A stretch of 64,000 nucleotides of DNA from Paraburkholderia kururiensis (GTDB lineage Bacteria > Pseudomonadota > Gammaproteobacteria > Burkholderiales > Burkholderiaceae), in the NCBI RefSeq assembly GCF_034424375.1, contig NZ_CP139965.1, forward strand, positions 372,001 through 436,000, in the 5' to 3' direction. The notes beneath the pieces were generated by a model. The model did not search any database, was not told the DNA's origin, and was given only the letters and a program-made list of their open reading frames with translations. Made by a program: the position numbers and the translations under genes. Each line of letters begins with the position of its first letter. The stretch's first letter is position 1. Shown in pieces: positions 41,943 through 51,300 of this stretch.

Positions 41943-43181
41943 TCATGACTTCACGAGATCGGGCGAGCACGGCATGTCCACACCACCTTGCACGTGGCGC
42001 ACGGGTCCATCAGCGTTCGGGCGAATGTCGAAGTCGAAGATCTGCGTGGGCAGCCACAGCGTCGCGCAGGCGTTCGGAATATCCACCACGCCGCTGATAT
42101 GCCCCTGCACCGGCGCGCACCCCAACAACGAATACGCCTGCGCCCCGGAATAGCCGAACTTCTTCAGATACTCGATGGCATTGAGGCACGCCTGCCGATA
42201 CGCCACCGTCACGTCGAGGTAGTGCTGGCCGCCTTGTTCGTCTACCGAAATACCTTCGAAGATCAGATAGTCGTTGTAGGCGGGCGTGATGGGGCTGGGC
42301 TGGAACACGGGATTGCGGATGCCGTATTTCTCCACGCCGCCTTTGATGAGATTCACGCGCATATGCACCCAGCCGGCCATCTCGATCGCGCCGCAAAACG
42401 TGATCTCGCCATCGCCCTGGCTGAAATGCAGGTCGCCCACCGAAAGGCCCGCGCCGTCCACGTAGACGGGGAAAAACACTTTCGAGCCGCGCGAAAGGTC
42501 CTTGATGTCGCAATTGCCGCCATGCTCGCGCGGCGGCACGGTACGCGCGCCTTCGGCCGCGGCCTTGTCGCGTGCGTCACCCGCCAGCTTGCCCATGTGG
42601 GCCGTGGCCGCGAACGGCGGATTCGCGAGCGGCGGCACACGTTCCGGCGCCGTCGAGATCAGCCCCGTTTCGCGGGCATTCCACGTGTCGAGCAGCTTCG
42701 GGTCGGGCAGGCAGCCGATCAAACCCGGATGAATCAGCCCCGCGAAATTAACGCCGGGAATATGGCGCGAACTCGTATAAAGGCCGTGGAAATCCCAGAT
42801 GGATTTTTGCGCGTGCGGAAAGTGGTCCGTCAAAAATCCGCCGCCGTTCGTCTTCGAGAAGAAGCCGTTGAATCCCCACTGGCTGTCCGCCTTCGCGCCG
42901 ATGTCGAGCAGATCCACCACGAGCAGATCGCCGGGCTCCGCGCCGCGCACGCCAACCGGTCCTGACAGGAAATGCACGATGGAGAGATCGATATCGCGCA
43001 CGTCGTCGGCGCTGTCGTCGTTCTTGATGAAGCCGCCGGTCCAGTCGTAGGTCTCCAGAACGAAATCGTCGCCGGGGTTCACCCAGCAGGCCATCGGAAT
43101 GTCCGGATGCCAGCGGTTGTGAACCTGTTCGTTTTCATAGGCGGACTGGTTCAGATCGACCTTGATGAGCGTTTCAGCCAT
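41943..43181 (-). CDS. fmdA: Formamidase/acetamidase (FmdA family)
   Basis: Zinc-type amidase (EC 3.5.1.49) of 412 aa, unrelated to AmiE. Recognisable stretches: HNRWHPDIPMACWVNPGDDFVLETYDWTGG, GPVGVRGAEPGDLLVVDLLDIG, REHGGNCDIKDLSRGSKVFFPVYVDGAGLSVGDLHFSQGDGEITFCGAIE. The ATG at 43181 has GGAGGGAATGAA before it; the ORF is open 26 codons further, overlapping the urtE region. Two unrelated amidases in one cluster would split formamide and longer amides between them. Confidence 0.95.
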   Translation of the reverse strand: MAETLIKVDLNQSAYENEQVHNRWHPDIPMACWVNPGDDFVLETYDWTGGFIKNDDSADDVRDIDLSIVHFLSGPVGVRGAEPGDLLVVDLLDIGAKADSQWGFNGFFSKTNGGGFLTDHFPHAQKSIWDFHGLYTSSRHIPGVNFAGLIHPGLIGCLPDPKLLDTWNARETGLISTAPERVPPLANPPFAATAHMGKLAGDARDKAAAEGARTVPPREHGGNCDIKDLSRGSKVFFPVYVDGAGLSVGDLHFSQGDGEITFCGAIEMAGWVHMRVNLIKGGVEKYGIRNPVFQPSPITPAYNDYLIFEGISVDEQGGQHYLDVTVAYRQACLNAIEYLKKFGYSGAQAYSLLGCAPVQGHISGVVDIPNACATLWLPTQIFDFDIRPNADGPVRHVQGGVDMPCSPDLVKS

Positions 43182-43215
43182 TTCATTCCCTCCTTTATTC
43201 AGGTACCTGGTATGA

Positions 43216-43905
43216 CTAAACGGAAAGGTATTCGCGGATGCGACCCGTATCGCCGGCATCGCGCGTGCTCTGATGCACGAAGCGTCCGCCCTCGATCACG
43301 AACAGCCGGTCCGCCACGTCCAGCGCGAAGCTCAACACCTGTTCCGAGACGACAATCGCGATGTCTCGCGTCGCACGAATCTGGTTCAGCGCCTTCGCGA
43401 TGTCCTTGATGACCGACGGCTGAATGCCTTCGGTGGGCTCGTCGAGCAGCAGCACCTTCGGGTCGGTGGCAAGCGCGCGCGCAATGGCGAGTTGCTGTTG
43501 CTGGCCGCCCGAGAGATTGCCGCCCTTGCGTCGGCGCATGTCGAACAGCACGGGAAACAGCGCATAAAGGTCGTCCGGCACCTGCTGGCTCGCCGCGTTT
43601 TCGAGGCCCGTGCGAATGTTCTCCTCCACCGTGAGCGAAGCGAAAATCTGCCGCCCTTGCGGCACGTAGCCAATGCCTTTGGCCACACGGCGATAGCTCT
43701 CTTCTTTCGATACGTCCGCGCCGCTCACGCGCACCGTGCCGCGACTGGCGGGCAGCATGCCGATCAGCGCCTTGAAGAGCGTGGTCTTGCCCATACCGTT
43801 GCGGCCCATCACGGCCACGCTTTCCCCTTTTGCAACGGAAAAGCCGATGCCGTGCAGCACCTCGCTCTGGCCGTAGCTCACCACGAGGTCGTCTACTTCG
43901 AGCAT
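43216..43905 (-). CDS. urtE: Urea/short-chain amide ABC transporter ATPase (UrtE type)
   Basis: LivF-like ATPase of 229 aa: Walker A GRNGMGKTT, Q-loop IGYVPQGRQIFASLTVEENI, signature LSGGQQQQLAIARAL, Walker B VLLLDEPTEGIQPSVIKDI (the EGIQPSVI form is typical of UrtE). An ideal AAAGGAGG precedes the ATG. Fifth gene of the transporter, followed by fmdA after 34 bases. The Methylophilus FmdDEF system shows that such transporters can carry amides as well as urea. Confidence 0.93.
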   Translation of the reverse strand: MLEVDDLVVSYGQSEVLHGIGFSVAKGESVAVMGRNGMGKTTLFKALIGMLPASRGTVRVSGADVSKEESYRRVAKGIGYVPQGRQIFASLTVEENIRTGLENAASQQVPDDLYALFPVLFDMRRRKGGNLSGGQQQQLAIARALATDPKVLLLDEPTEGIQPSVIKDIAKALNQIRATRDIAIVVSEQVLSFALDVADRLFVIEGGRFVHQSTRDAGDTGRIREYLSV

Positions 43906-43917
43906 GATGTCCTCCTT

Positions 43918-43956
43918 TCAGTGGCCGACTCGGTGGCCGACTCGGTGGCCGACTCA
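43918..43956 (-). repeat. 12-bp tandem repeat built from the end of urtD
   Basis: Read on the minus strand the unit is GTCGGCCACCGA, present three times after the urtD stop, with the last copy ending in TGA. The urtD gene itself ends GGC CAC TGA, so the unit is a copy of its last codons with TGA turned to CGA in the inner copies. Reading through the first stop would add 11 residues before the next TGA at 43918-43920. Probably slippage duplication; it forms most of the urtD-urtE spacer. Confidence 0.85.
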
Positions 43957-44697
43957 GTGGCCAAGATAGACGTCGATCACACGCGGGTCGGCCTGCACCT
44001 GCGCCATGGGCCCTTCCGCGAGAATCTTGCCCTGATGCATCACGGTCACCTTGTGTGCGATGCGTTCTACAAACGCCATGTCGTGTTCGATGACGATCAT
44101 CGAGCGATTGCGGCAGATCCGGTCCAGCAGCTCGGCCGTCAGTTCGCGTTCGCGCACGCTCATGCCGGCAATGGGTTCGTCGAGCATCAATAGTTCGGGA
44201 TCCTGCATGAGCAGCATGCCGATCTCGAGCCATTGCTTCTGACCGTGCGACAGCAGGCCTGCTTCAAGATCGAGCGAGGCCGCAAGGCCGATTTCCTCGG
44301 CCACTGCACACACGCGATCCGTCACTTCGTCGTCGGCGCGGTAGGCAAGCGCACCGAACACGGAACGTCCGCGCGGAAACGACACCTCCAGGTTCTGCGC
44401 CACCGTCAGGTTTTCGTAGATGGACGGCGTCTGGAACTTGCGGCCAATGCCCTTGCGCACGCGGCGAAACTCGGCAAGCTTCGTGATTTCCTCGTTGCGA
44501 AACTTGATGCTGCCCGCCGTTTCCTTCGTCTTGCCGCAGATAAGATCGAGCAGCGTTGTCTTGCCCGCGCCGTTCGGTCCGATCACCACGCGCAACTCGC
44601 CGGACTCGATGTAGAGGTTCAGCGAATCGATGGCCTTAAAGCCATCGAACGACACGGTCAGGTCTTCGATTGCCAGCAGAAAATCGGTATTGCTCAT
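43954..44697 (-). CDS. urtD: Urea/short-chain amide ABC transporter ATPase (UrtD type)
   Basis: LivG-like ATPase of 247 aa: Walker A GPNGAGKTTLLD, signature LSHGQKQWLEIGMLL (the LSHGQKQ form is diagnostic for UrtD), Walker B LLMLDEPIAGMSVRERELTAELL, switch His in IVIEHDMAFVE. Starts 3 bases after the urtC stop. Its last codons are the source of the 12-bp repeat that follows. Confidence 0.94.
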   Translation of the reverse strand: MSNTDFLLAIEDLTVSFDGFKAIDSLNLYIESGELRVVIGPNGAGKTTLLDLICGKTKETAGSIKFRNEEITKLAEFRRVRKGIGRKFQTPSIYENLTVAQNLEVSFPRGRSVFGALAYRADDEVTDRVCAVAEEIGLAASLDLEAGLLSHGQKQWLEIGMLLMQDPELLMLDEPIAGMSVRERELTAELLDRICRNRSMIVIEHDMAFVERIAHKVTVMHQGKILAEGPMAQVQADPRVIDVYLGH

Positions 44698-44700
44698 GAC

Positions 44701-45882
44701 TCACGCCTCCTTGTGTTCCGCCCCGATCAGCCGCCGCACGCGCGGTCTCACGTGTTCCTCGTAGAGTCCCGCGAGGCCGTTCGGAAAGACCATCACGACG
44801 CCGATGAACATGGCCGCCATCAGATAGAGCCAGAGATTCGGAAAGCTCTCGGAAAACCAGCTCTTGCCGAGGTTGACGAGAATCGCGCCATACACCGCGC
44901 CCACCAGCGACATGCGCCCGCCCACCGCCGCATAGATCACCATCTCGATGGACGGCACGATGCCCACGAACGAAGGCGACATGAAACCCACCTGCAGCGT
45001 GAACATCGCGCCGCCAATCGCCGCGAGCAGTGCCGCGAAGCAGAACGCGAAGACCTTGAACATCGCCACGTCGTAGCCCGAAAAGCGCACGCGGTCTTCC
45101 TTGTCGCGCATGGCGAGCAGCAGCGTGCCCAGCTTGCCGCGCTGAACCCAGCGGCAGGCCAGCAGCGCACCGATCAAAAGCGCCGCGTTCACGAAGTACA
45201 GCGCGAGCTTGGCGTGGTCCGTGCGAATGTCCCATCCCAGCAGCGTGCGCAGGTCGGTAATGCCGTTTACGCCGCCCGTATAGCCTTGCTGCCCGATGAT
45301 GAGCACCGAAAGAATGAGCGCCACCGCCTGCGTGATGATGGCGAAATACACACCGCCCACGCGCCGCTTGAACATTGCATAGCCAATCACGAACGCGAGC
45401 GCCGTGGGTACCGCGAGCACCGCGAGAATCGAGAACGGCAGCGAGTGAAACGGCTTCCACCATGCCGGCAGTGCGGTGACCTGGTTCCAGTCCATGAAGT
45501 CGGGAATGCCTGGCGTGGTCTGTGTGCGTGTCGCTACCGGGTCCGATGCCTCCAGCTTCAGAAACATCGCCATCGCATAGCCGCCCAGCCCGAAGAACAC
45601 GCCCTGCCCCAAACTCAGCACGCCGCCGTAGCCCCACGCGATCACGAGCCCGACCGCGACGAACGCGTAGGTCAGATACTTGCCCATCAGGTTCAGGCGA
45701 AACGTGTCGAGTGCGAGCGGAAACACGACCACGATGAGCAGCGCGAGAATCACGATGCCCGCATAGCCCGACGCGTCGAGCCGCGCGGCCATTGCGCGCC
45801 AGCCGCCACGCGCCGGCCCGGGTCGCGCGGATGGAGCGCTTCGACCAGATACGCCGCCCGCTGCGGGTTGGATGGGTTCCAT
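44701..45882 (-). CDS. urtC: Urea/short-chain amide ABC transporter permease (UrtC type)
   Basis: LivM-like permease of 393 aa with about ten membrane segments. The run KYLTYAFVAVGLVIAWGYGGVLSLGQGVFFGLGGYAMAM and the late NLGKSWFSESFPNLWLYLMAAMFIGVVMVFPNGLAGL are typical of UrtC. Start 45882 (MEPIQPAAGG) is preferred over a start 19 codons upstream. Follows urtB by 61 bases. Confidence 0.92.
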   Translation of the reverse strand: MEPIQPAAGGVSGRSAPSARPGPARGGWRAMAARLDASGYAGIVILALLIVVVFPLALDTFRLNLMGKYLTYAFVAVGLVIAWGYGGVLSLGQGVFFGLGGYAMAMFLKLEASDPVATRTQTTPGIPDFMDWNQVTALPAWWKPFHSLPFSILAVLAVPTALAFVIGYAMFKRRVGGVYFAIITQAVALILSVLIIGQQGYTGGVNGITDLRTLLGWDIRTDHAKLALYFVNAALLIGALLACRWVQRGKLGTLLLAMRDKEDRVRFSGYDVAMFKVFAFCFAALLAAIGGAMFTLQVGFMSPSFVGIVPSIEMVIYAAVGGRMSLVGAVYGAILVNLGKSWFSESFPNLWLYLMAAMFIGVVMVFPNGLAGLYEEHVRPRVRRLIGAEHKEA

Positions 45883-45943
45883 GTGCCTCTCTCCGTACAA
45901 GTGAATCGGTGAAGGCCCCGGCACAGCGAGGCCCGCCATGCGC

Positions 45944-46861
45944 TCACGCGCGCCGCACCTTCGAGGCGAACAATCCCTGCGGGCGCAGCATCAGAATGAC
46001 CACGACGGTAAGCAGCGTGAGCACCCGCGCAATGGACCCCGAGAGAAAGAACTCGCTGATCGATTGCATCTGCGCGATGCCGAATGCCGACGCCACCGTG
46101 CCCAGCAGACTTGCCGCGCCGCCGAACGTGACCACGAGAAACGAATCGACGATATAGAGCGAACCGCTGGTAGGCCCCGTCGACCCGATCGCCGTGAACG
46201 CCGCGCCCGCCACGCCCGCAATGCCGCAGCCGATGGCGAACGTCATGCGGTCCGTGCGCCGCGTGTTGATGCCCGCCGCGTTGGCCATGGGGCGGTTGGC
46301 CACGGTGGCGCGCACACGCAACCCCCAGCGCGAGCGGTAAAGCGCGAGCAGCAGGCCGCCCGTCATGAAGAGCGCAAGGCCCATCACGAACATGCCGCTC
46401 ACCGGAATGTCGAGCCCCGGCGCCGGCTCCCACGAACCCATCAGCCAGTCAGGCAACGCGGGGCTCACCTCCTTCGGACCGAAGGTCGAGCGAAACACCT
46501 GCTGCATGCCGAGGCTCAAGCCCCAGGTGGCGAGCAGCGTGTCGAGCGGACGCCGGTAGAGATGGCGGATCAACGCCCATTCGGCGAGCCAGCCCGCTGC
46601 AAACGCGAGCACGAACGCCGCCACGATGGCGAAGAAGAAGTACACCGGCGTGAACGCATGCCACACGTTCTGCGCGAACCACGAGAACATGTAGACCGTA
46701 TAGGCGCCGATGGTCATGAACTCGCCGTGCGCCATGTTGATGACGCCCATCTGGCCGAAGATCACGGCGAGCCCGAGCCCCATCAGGAGCAGAACGCTGA
46801 AGAGGCTCAGACCCGCGAAGCCCTGCATCAGCGTGATGTTGAGAATGTCGGTAGCGGACAT
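45944..46861 (-). CDS. urtB: Urea/short-chain amide ABC transporter permease (UrtB type)
   Basis: LivH-like permease of 305 aa. MGLGLAVIFGQMGVINMAHGEFMTIGAYT and DSFLVVTFGGAASLLGTVASAFGIAQMQSISEFFLSGSIARVLTLLTVVVILMLRPQGLF are UrtB landmarks. It lacks the long periplasmic N-terminal extension that some UrtB proteins have. 55 bases after urtA. Confidence 0.93.
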   Translation of the reverse strand: MSATDILNITLMQGFAGLSLFSVLLLMGLGLAVIFGQMGVINMAHGEFMTIGAYTVYMFSWFAQNVWHAFTPVYFFFAIVAAFVLAFAAGWLAEWALIRHLYRRPLDTLLATWGLSLGMQQVFRSTFGPKEVSPALPDWLMGSWEPAPGLDIPVSGMFVMGLALFMTGGLLLALYRSRWGLRVRATVANRPMANAAGINTRRTDRMTFAIGCGIAGVAGAAFTAIGSTGPTSGSLYIVDSFLVVTFGGAASLLGTVASAFGIAQMQSISEFFLSGSIARVLTLLTVVVILMLRPQGLFASKVRRA

Positions 46862-46916
46862 CGAACGCTCCTCGCGCGGCAGCCGCGTGGCCGCCGCGCC
46901 GTGGCGGGTTGCGGGA

Positions 46917-48191
46917 TTACATGTAGCCCTTCGGGAACGGATTGGGCTGAATCGGCTGGTCGGATTGCGCGACCACCTTGAACTGCCCGTCCGCCTGCCC
47001 TTCGCCGATCAGCGACCGGCTCCACAGGTGGTGGTTCGCATCCACCTTGGCGTAGCCCTGCGGCGCGTTGGGCAACTCGATGCCCGCGGACACGCCCACC
47101 ACCTTGTCCACGTCGAAGCTGCCTGCTCGCTCGCACGCAGCCTTCCAGATCCAGGGACCGAGGTACGCAGCCTGGGTCACGTCGCCAATCACCGACTTCG
47201 GCCCGTAGCGCCCCTTGAATGCCGCCACGAACTTCTTGTTGTTGTCGTTATCGAGCGACTCGAAATACTTCATCGACGAATAGAAGCCCGCGAAGTTGTC
47301 GCCGCCGATGCCGAGCACTTCGTCCTCCGTCACGGAAAGCGTCAGCAGGAACTGCTTCTGCGGCGTGATGCCCGCCGCCTTCAACTGCTTGTAGAACGCC
47401 ACGTTCGAACCGCCCACCACCGTCGCGAAAATGCAGTCGGGGCGCGCCAGTTTGATCTTGTTCATCAGCGAATTGAATTCGGTCGTGCCGAGCGGGTAAT
47501 ACTCTTCGCCCACCACCTTCGCGTGCAGGTGCTGTTCGATATGGCGGCGCGCAATCTTGTTCGACGTGCGCGGCCAGATGTAGTCGGAGCCGATCAGGAA
47601 GAACGTCTTGGCCTTCTTCGTGTTCGAAGCCCAGTCGAGCGCCCAGAGAATCTGCTGGGTCGCTTCCTGGCCCGTATAGAAGACGTTCTTCGACTGTTCG
47701 AGGCCTTCGTAGAACGTGGGGTAGTAGAGGAGCCCGTTGTCCTTCTCGAAGATAGGCAGCACGGCCTTGCGCGAGGCCGAGGTCCAGCAGCCGAACACGG
47801 CCGCCACGTGATCGTTTTCGAGCAGCTTCTTCGACTTCTCCGCGAAAGTCGGCCAGTCGGACGCGCCGTCTTCCTGGATGATCTGGATCTTGCGCCCCAG
47901 CACGCCGCCCATCGCGTTGATCTGTTCGATGGCGAGCCGCTCCGCCTGAATGGAGCCCGTTTCCGAAATGGCCATGGTGCCCGTTGCGGAGTGCAGCTGG
48001 CCGACGGTCACGGTGGTGTCGGTTACGGCGAGGTGCGTGGTGTTCACCTTGGCCGTGGGCGGCACTTGCGCGAACGACGTGCGCGGCAAGCCGAGCGCCA
48101 TGAGCGGGGCAGCGGCGAGACCGCTCAGCAGGCGCCGGCGCAGCGGCGAGGGCATGTGGGCGTCGTCGTCGATTCGATCGTCTGCGGACAT
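46917..48191 (-). CDS. urtA: Urea/short-chain amide ABC transporter binding protein (UrtA type)
   Basis: Type-I periplasmic binding protein of 424 aa. The N-terminus carries a twin-arginine-like signal (PSPLRRRLLSGLAAAPLMALGLP; RRRLL then a weak hydrophobic core), likely cut near SFA-QVP. The mature part has the UrtA pattern VTVGQLHSATGTMAISETGSIQAERLAIEQINAMGGVLGRKI and FGCWTSASRKAVLPIFEKDNGLLYYPTFYEGLEQSKNVFYTG. Start 48191 has AAGGAGAACGTG upstream. First gene of urtABCDE-fmdAB-amiE; its promoter region is shared with the divergent hybrid kinase gene. Confidence 0.93.
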   Translation of the reverse strand: MSADDRIDDDAHMPSPLRRRLLSGLAAAPLMALGLPRTSFAQVPPTAKVNTTHLAVTDTTVTVGQLHSATGTMAISETGSIQAERLAIEQINAMGGVLGRKIQIIQEDGASDWPTFAEKSKKLLENDHVAAVFGCWTSASRKAVLPIFEKDNGLLYYPTFYEGLEQSKNVFYTGQEATQQILWALDWASNTKKAKTFFLIGSDYIWPRTSNKIARRHIEQHLHAKVVGEEYYPLGTTEFNSLMNKIKLARPDCIFATVVGGSNVAFYKQLKAAGITPQKQFLLTLSVTEDEVLGIGGDNFAGFYSSMKYFESLDNDNNKKFVAAFKGRYGPKSVIGDVTQAAYLGPWIWKAACERAGSFDVDKVVGVSAGIELPNAPQGYAKVDANHHLWSRSLIGEGQADGQFKVVAQSDQPIQPNPFPKGYM

Positions 48192-48264
48192 CACGTTCTC
48201 CTTGTCGTGGGCCCGCAGCGCACTGGCCGCGGACGGGTTTCGAGGGTTGGACGCAATGTAGGAA

Positions 48265-48275
48265 GCCAAATTGGC
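48265..48275. promoter_or_regulatory. Small palindrome in the urtA/kinase control region
   Basis: GCCAA-A-TTGGC, perfect 5-bp arms, 6 bases from the larger dyad at 48282-48301. Possible regulator or promoter element; no assignment. Confidence 0.3.
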
Positions 48276-48281
48276 GATCGA

Positions 48282-48301
48282 AATACGTCGATTGACGTAT
48301 T
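48282..48301. promoter_or_regulatory. Likely operator for the adjacent response regulator
   Basis: AATACGTCGATTGACGTATT: perfect 8-bp inverted repeat with a 4-base centre, in the 207-bp region between urtA and the kinase gene. LuxR/NarL-type response regulators usually bind two short inverted half-sites of this size, and one is encoded at 51790-52800. Binding is inferred. Confidence 0.65.
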
Positions 48302-48315
48302 CCCCGCTATCGCAC

Positions 48316-48331
48316 TGGAATGTAATTTGCT
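48316..48331 (+). promoter_or_regulatory. Sigma-54-like promoter candidate before the kinase gene
   Basis: TGGAATGTAATTTGCT has GG and GC at the exact -24/-12 spacing of TGGCACG-N4-TTGCW, about 68 bases before the kinase start. The -24 box is imperfect (TGGAA for TGGCA). It would fit nitrogen control, but a single weak match is not proof. Confidence 0.35.
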
Positions 48332-48398
48332 CCGGGCATGGCTCGCGCCGCTTGCGGGCCCATGCGGCACCTGTCGGGCACCAATCCGGATCATCTTC

Positions 48399-51300
48399 AT
48401 GTCCCAGATGCACCAGAGTTCAGTACGCGCGCCCGGCACGCAGCGCATCGTCAAGGTTCGGCGCGACTACAACGCGTGGGTCGGCGACGAAACGCTCGAG
48501 GACTACGCGCTGCGCTTCACGCCGCGTTCGTTTCGCCGCTGGTCGGAGCTGCGCGTCGCGAATACGGCCATCGGCGCGGTGTCGTTTCTCGTGCTGGAAG
48601 CGATAGGCGGCAGCCTCGTCATCAACTACGGGTTCACCAACGCGTTCTGGGCCATCGCGGCCGTCTCGGTGCTGATCTATCTGACGAGCCTGCCCATCAG
48701 CTATTACGCGGCGCGCTACGGCGTGGACATGGACCTGCTCACGCGCGGCGCGGGCTTCGGCTATATCGGCTCCACCGTCACGTCGCTGTTCTACGCGATC
48801 TTCACGTTCATTTTTTTCGCGCTCGAAGCGGCCATCATGGCGCTCGCGTTGCAGCTGTACTTTCATATCTCGCTCGCCATCGCCTACGTGCTGAGTTCGC
48901 TCGTCGTGATTCCGATCGTGATGTTCGGCGTTACGCTCATCAACCGTCTGCAAAGCTGGACGCAGCCGCTCTGGCTCGTGCTGTTCGTGCTGCCCTACGC
49001 AGCCGTACTGTGGCAGCATCCGGGCCTCGTTGCCCAATGGACCACGTTCGCGGGCTTCGCGCCGCAAGGCCGCGCGTTCAGCCTCATCGCCTTCGGCCAA
49101 GCCGCGACCGTGGTGTTCGCGCTGATCGTGCAGGTGGGCGAGCAGGTGGACTACCTGCGCTTCCTGCCGCCGCTCACCGAAAAGAACCGCATACGCTGGT
49201 GGCTCGCGCTGCTTTCCGCCGGGCCGGGCTGGATCGTGCCCGGTGCGCTCAAGATGCTGGGCGGCGCGTTTCTCGCGTTCGTCGCGATCCAGTACGAAGT
49301 GGATATCGCGCACGCGGCACAGCCCACGCAGATGTATCTCGTCGCGTATCACCAGTTGCTCGATCGCATGGGACTCGCCAATTGGGCGCTGCCGGCCATG
49401 ACGTTGTTCGTCATCGTTTCGCAGTTGAAGATCAACGTGACAAACGCTTACGCGGGCTCGCTCGCGTGGTCGAACTTCTTCGCGCGGCTCACGCACAGTC
49501 ACCCTGGGCGCGTGGTGTGGCTCGTCTTCAACGTCATGATTGCGCTGCTGCTGGTGGAGATGGGCGTGTTCGACGCCATCGGCAAGGTGCTCTCGCTCTA
49601 CGCGAACGTGGCGATAGCCTGGATAGGCGCCCTCTTCGCCGACCTCGTGGTCAACAAGCCGCTCGGCTATAGCCCGCGCTACATCGAGTTCAAGCGCGCG
49701 CATCTCTATGACGTGAACCCCGTGGGCGTGGGCGCCATGCTGATTGCCGCGGCCGTCGGCATGCTGGCCCACGGCGGCGCATTCGGCGCGCTGGGGGAAG
49801 CCATGTCGCCGTTCATCGCGCTCGGCGTGGCGTTCGTCTGCGCGCCGCTGCTCGCCATCGCCACACGCGGGCGCTATTACCTCGCGCGCGCCTCGCAGCC
49901 CACGGGCGACGCAACGTCGCTGCGCTGCGCGATCTGCGAAAACACCTTCGAGCCCGACGACACCGCGCATTGCCCCGCTTACGGCGGCACGATCTGCTCG
50001 CTCTGCTGTTCACTCGACTCGCGCTGCCACGATCGTTGCAAGCCGCACGCGCGCCTCGCCACGCAGGTCGATCTCGCGTTGCACCGCGTATTTCCGCGTG
50101 CACGGCTCGGGCCGGCGGCAATGCGGCTCGTCCACTACGCGAGTCTCGTACTCGCGATGCTTACAGTGCTGGCCAGCGTGCTCTATCTGATCTGGTCGCA
50201 GAGCATCACGTCGCTGGCCGCGGCGGATTCGCCAGCAGGGCAGGCCATTGCCGGCAGCTTCCTCAAGATCTTTTTCGCGCTTTCGCTGGTGGGCTGCATC
50301 GCGGCCTGGTGGTTCGTGCTGGAGCGCGAAAGCCGGCGCGTCACGCAGGAAGAATCGCAACGGCAAAACGAGCTATTGATGCAGGAGATCGACGCGCACC
50401 AGAAAACCGACGCGGCGCTCAAGCGCGCAACCGCTGCCGCCGAATCGGCGAACCAGGCGAAGAGTCGCTATGTGTCGGGCCTCAGTCACGAACTGCGCAC
50501 GCCGCTCAACAGCATCCTCGGTTACGCGCAATTGCTGCTGCAGGCGAAAGACGAACTCTCGCCGTTGCGCTACAACGCCGTGCGCACCATCCACCGCAGC
50601 GGCGAACATCTGCTTGCGCTGGTGGACGGCTTGCTCGACGTCGCGCGCATCGAGGCCGGCAAGCTGCAACTCAACATCACGAAAGTGCCGCTTGCCGACT
50701 TCGTCGCGCACGTCACGTCCATGCTGCGCCCGCAGGCGCTGGAAAAAGCGTTGTCGTTCGAGGTGCAGACTATCGGACGGTTGCCCGCCACCGTGAAGTC
50801 CGACCAGAAATGTATGGGGCAGATTCTGACCAACCTGATCGGCAACGCGATCCGCTTCACGTCCGCCGGCAAGGTCACGCTACGCGTGAGCCACGCGCTC
50901 GACACGCTGAAATTCGAAGTGGTCGACACGGGCCCCGGCATTCCCGCCGCCGAAATGGAACGGCTCTTTCTGCCCTTCGAGCGCGGCGAAGCGGCGCACG
51001 CGCACGATCACGGCGCGGGCCTCGGCCTCACGATCTGCCGTCTGCTCACGCATGCGCTGGGCGGCAGCCTCGACGTGGACAGCGAAGTGGGCCGCGGCAC
51101 GCGCTTCGTGGTGAAACTGTTCGCGCCCGCGGTACACAGCGCGGCCGACGCGCGCACCGAACTCGCGGCCATTCAGGGCTACGCGGGCGCACGCCGCACG
51201 ATTCTGGTGGTGGACGATCTGGCGGACCAGCGCGGCATCGTTGCGCAATTGCTCACGCCGCTCGGCTTCGACGTGGCCGAAGCGGCGAGCGGCCCCGACG

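Noticed and set aside
43954..44697. UrtD/UrtE as branched-chain amino-acid (LivG/LivF) ATPases
   Set aside because: LSHGQKQ and EGIQPSVI signatures and the linked formamidase point to the urea/amide group.
48253..48268. Sigma-54-like box for urtA on the minus strand
   Set aside because: TGGC and TTGC are present but the GG-GC spacing is 11 instead of the strict 10.
46710..48398. Upstream extension of the hybrid kinase frame by 563 codons
   Set aside because: The extension is antisense to urtB/urtA and looks random; protein-like sequence begins at 48399.
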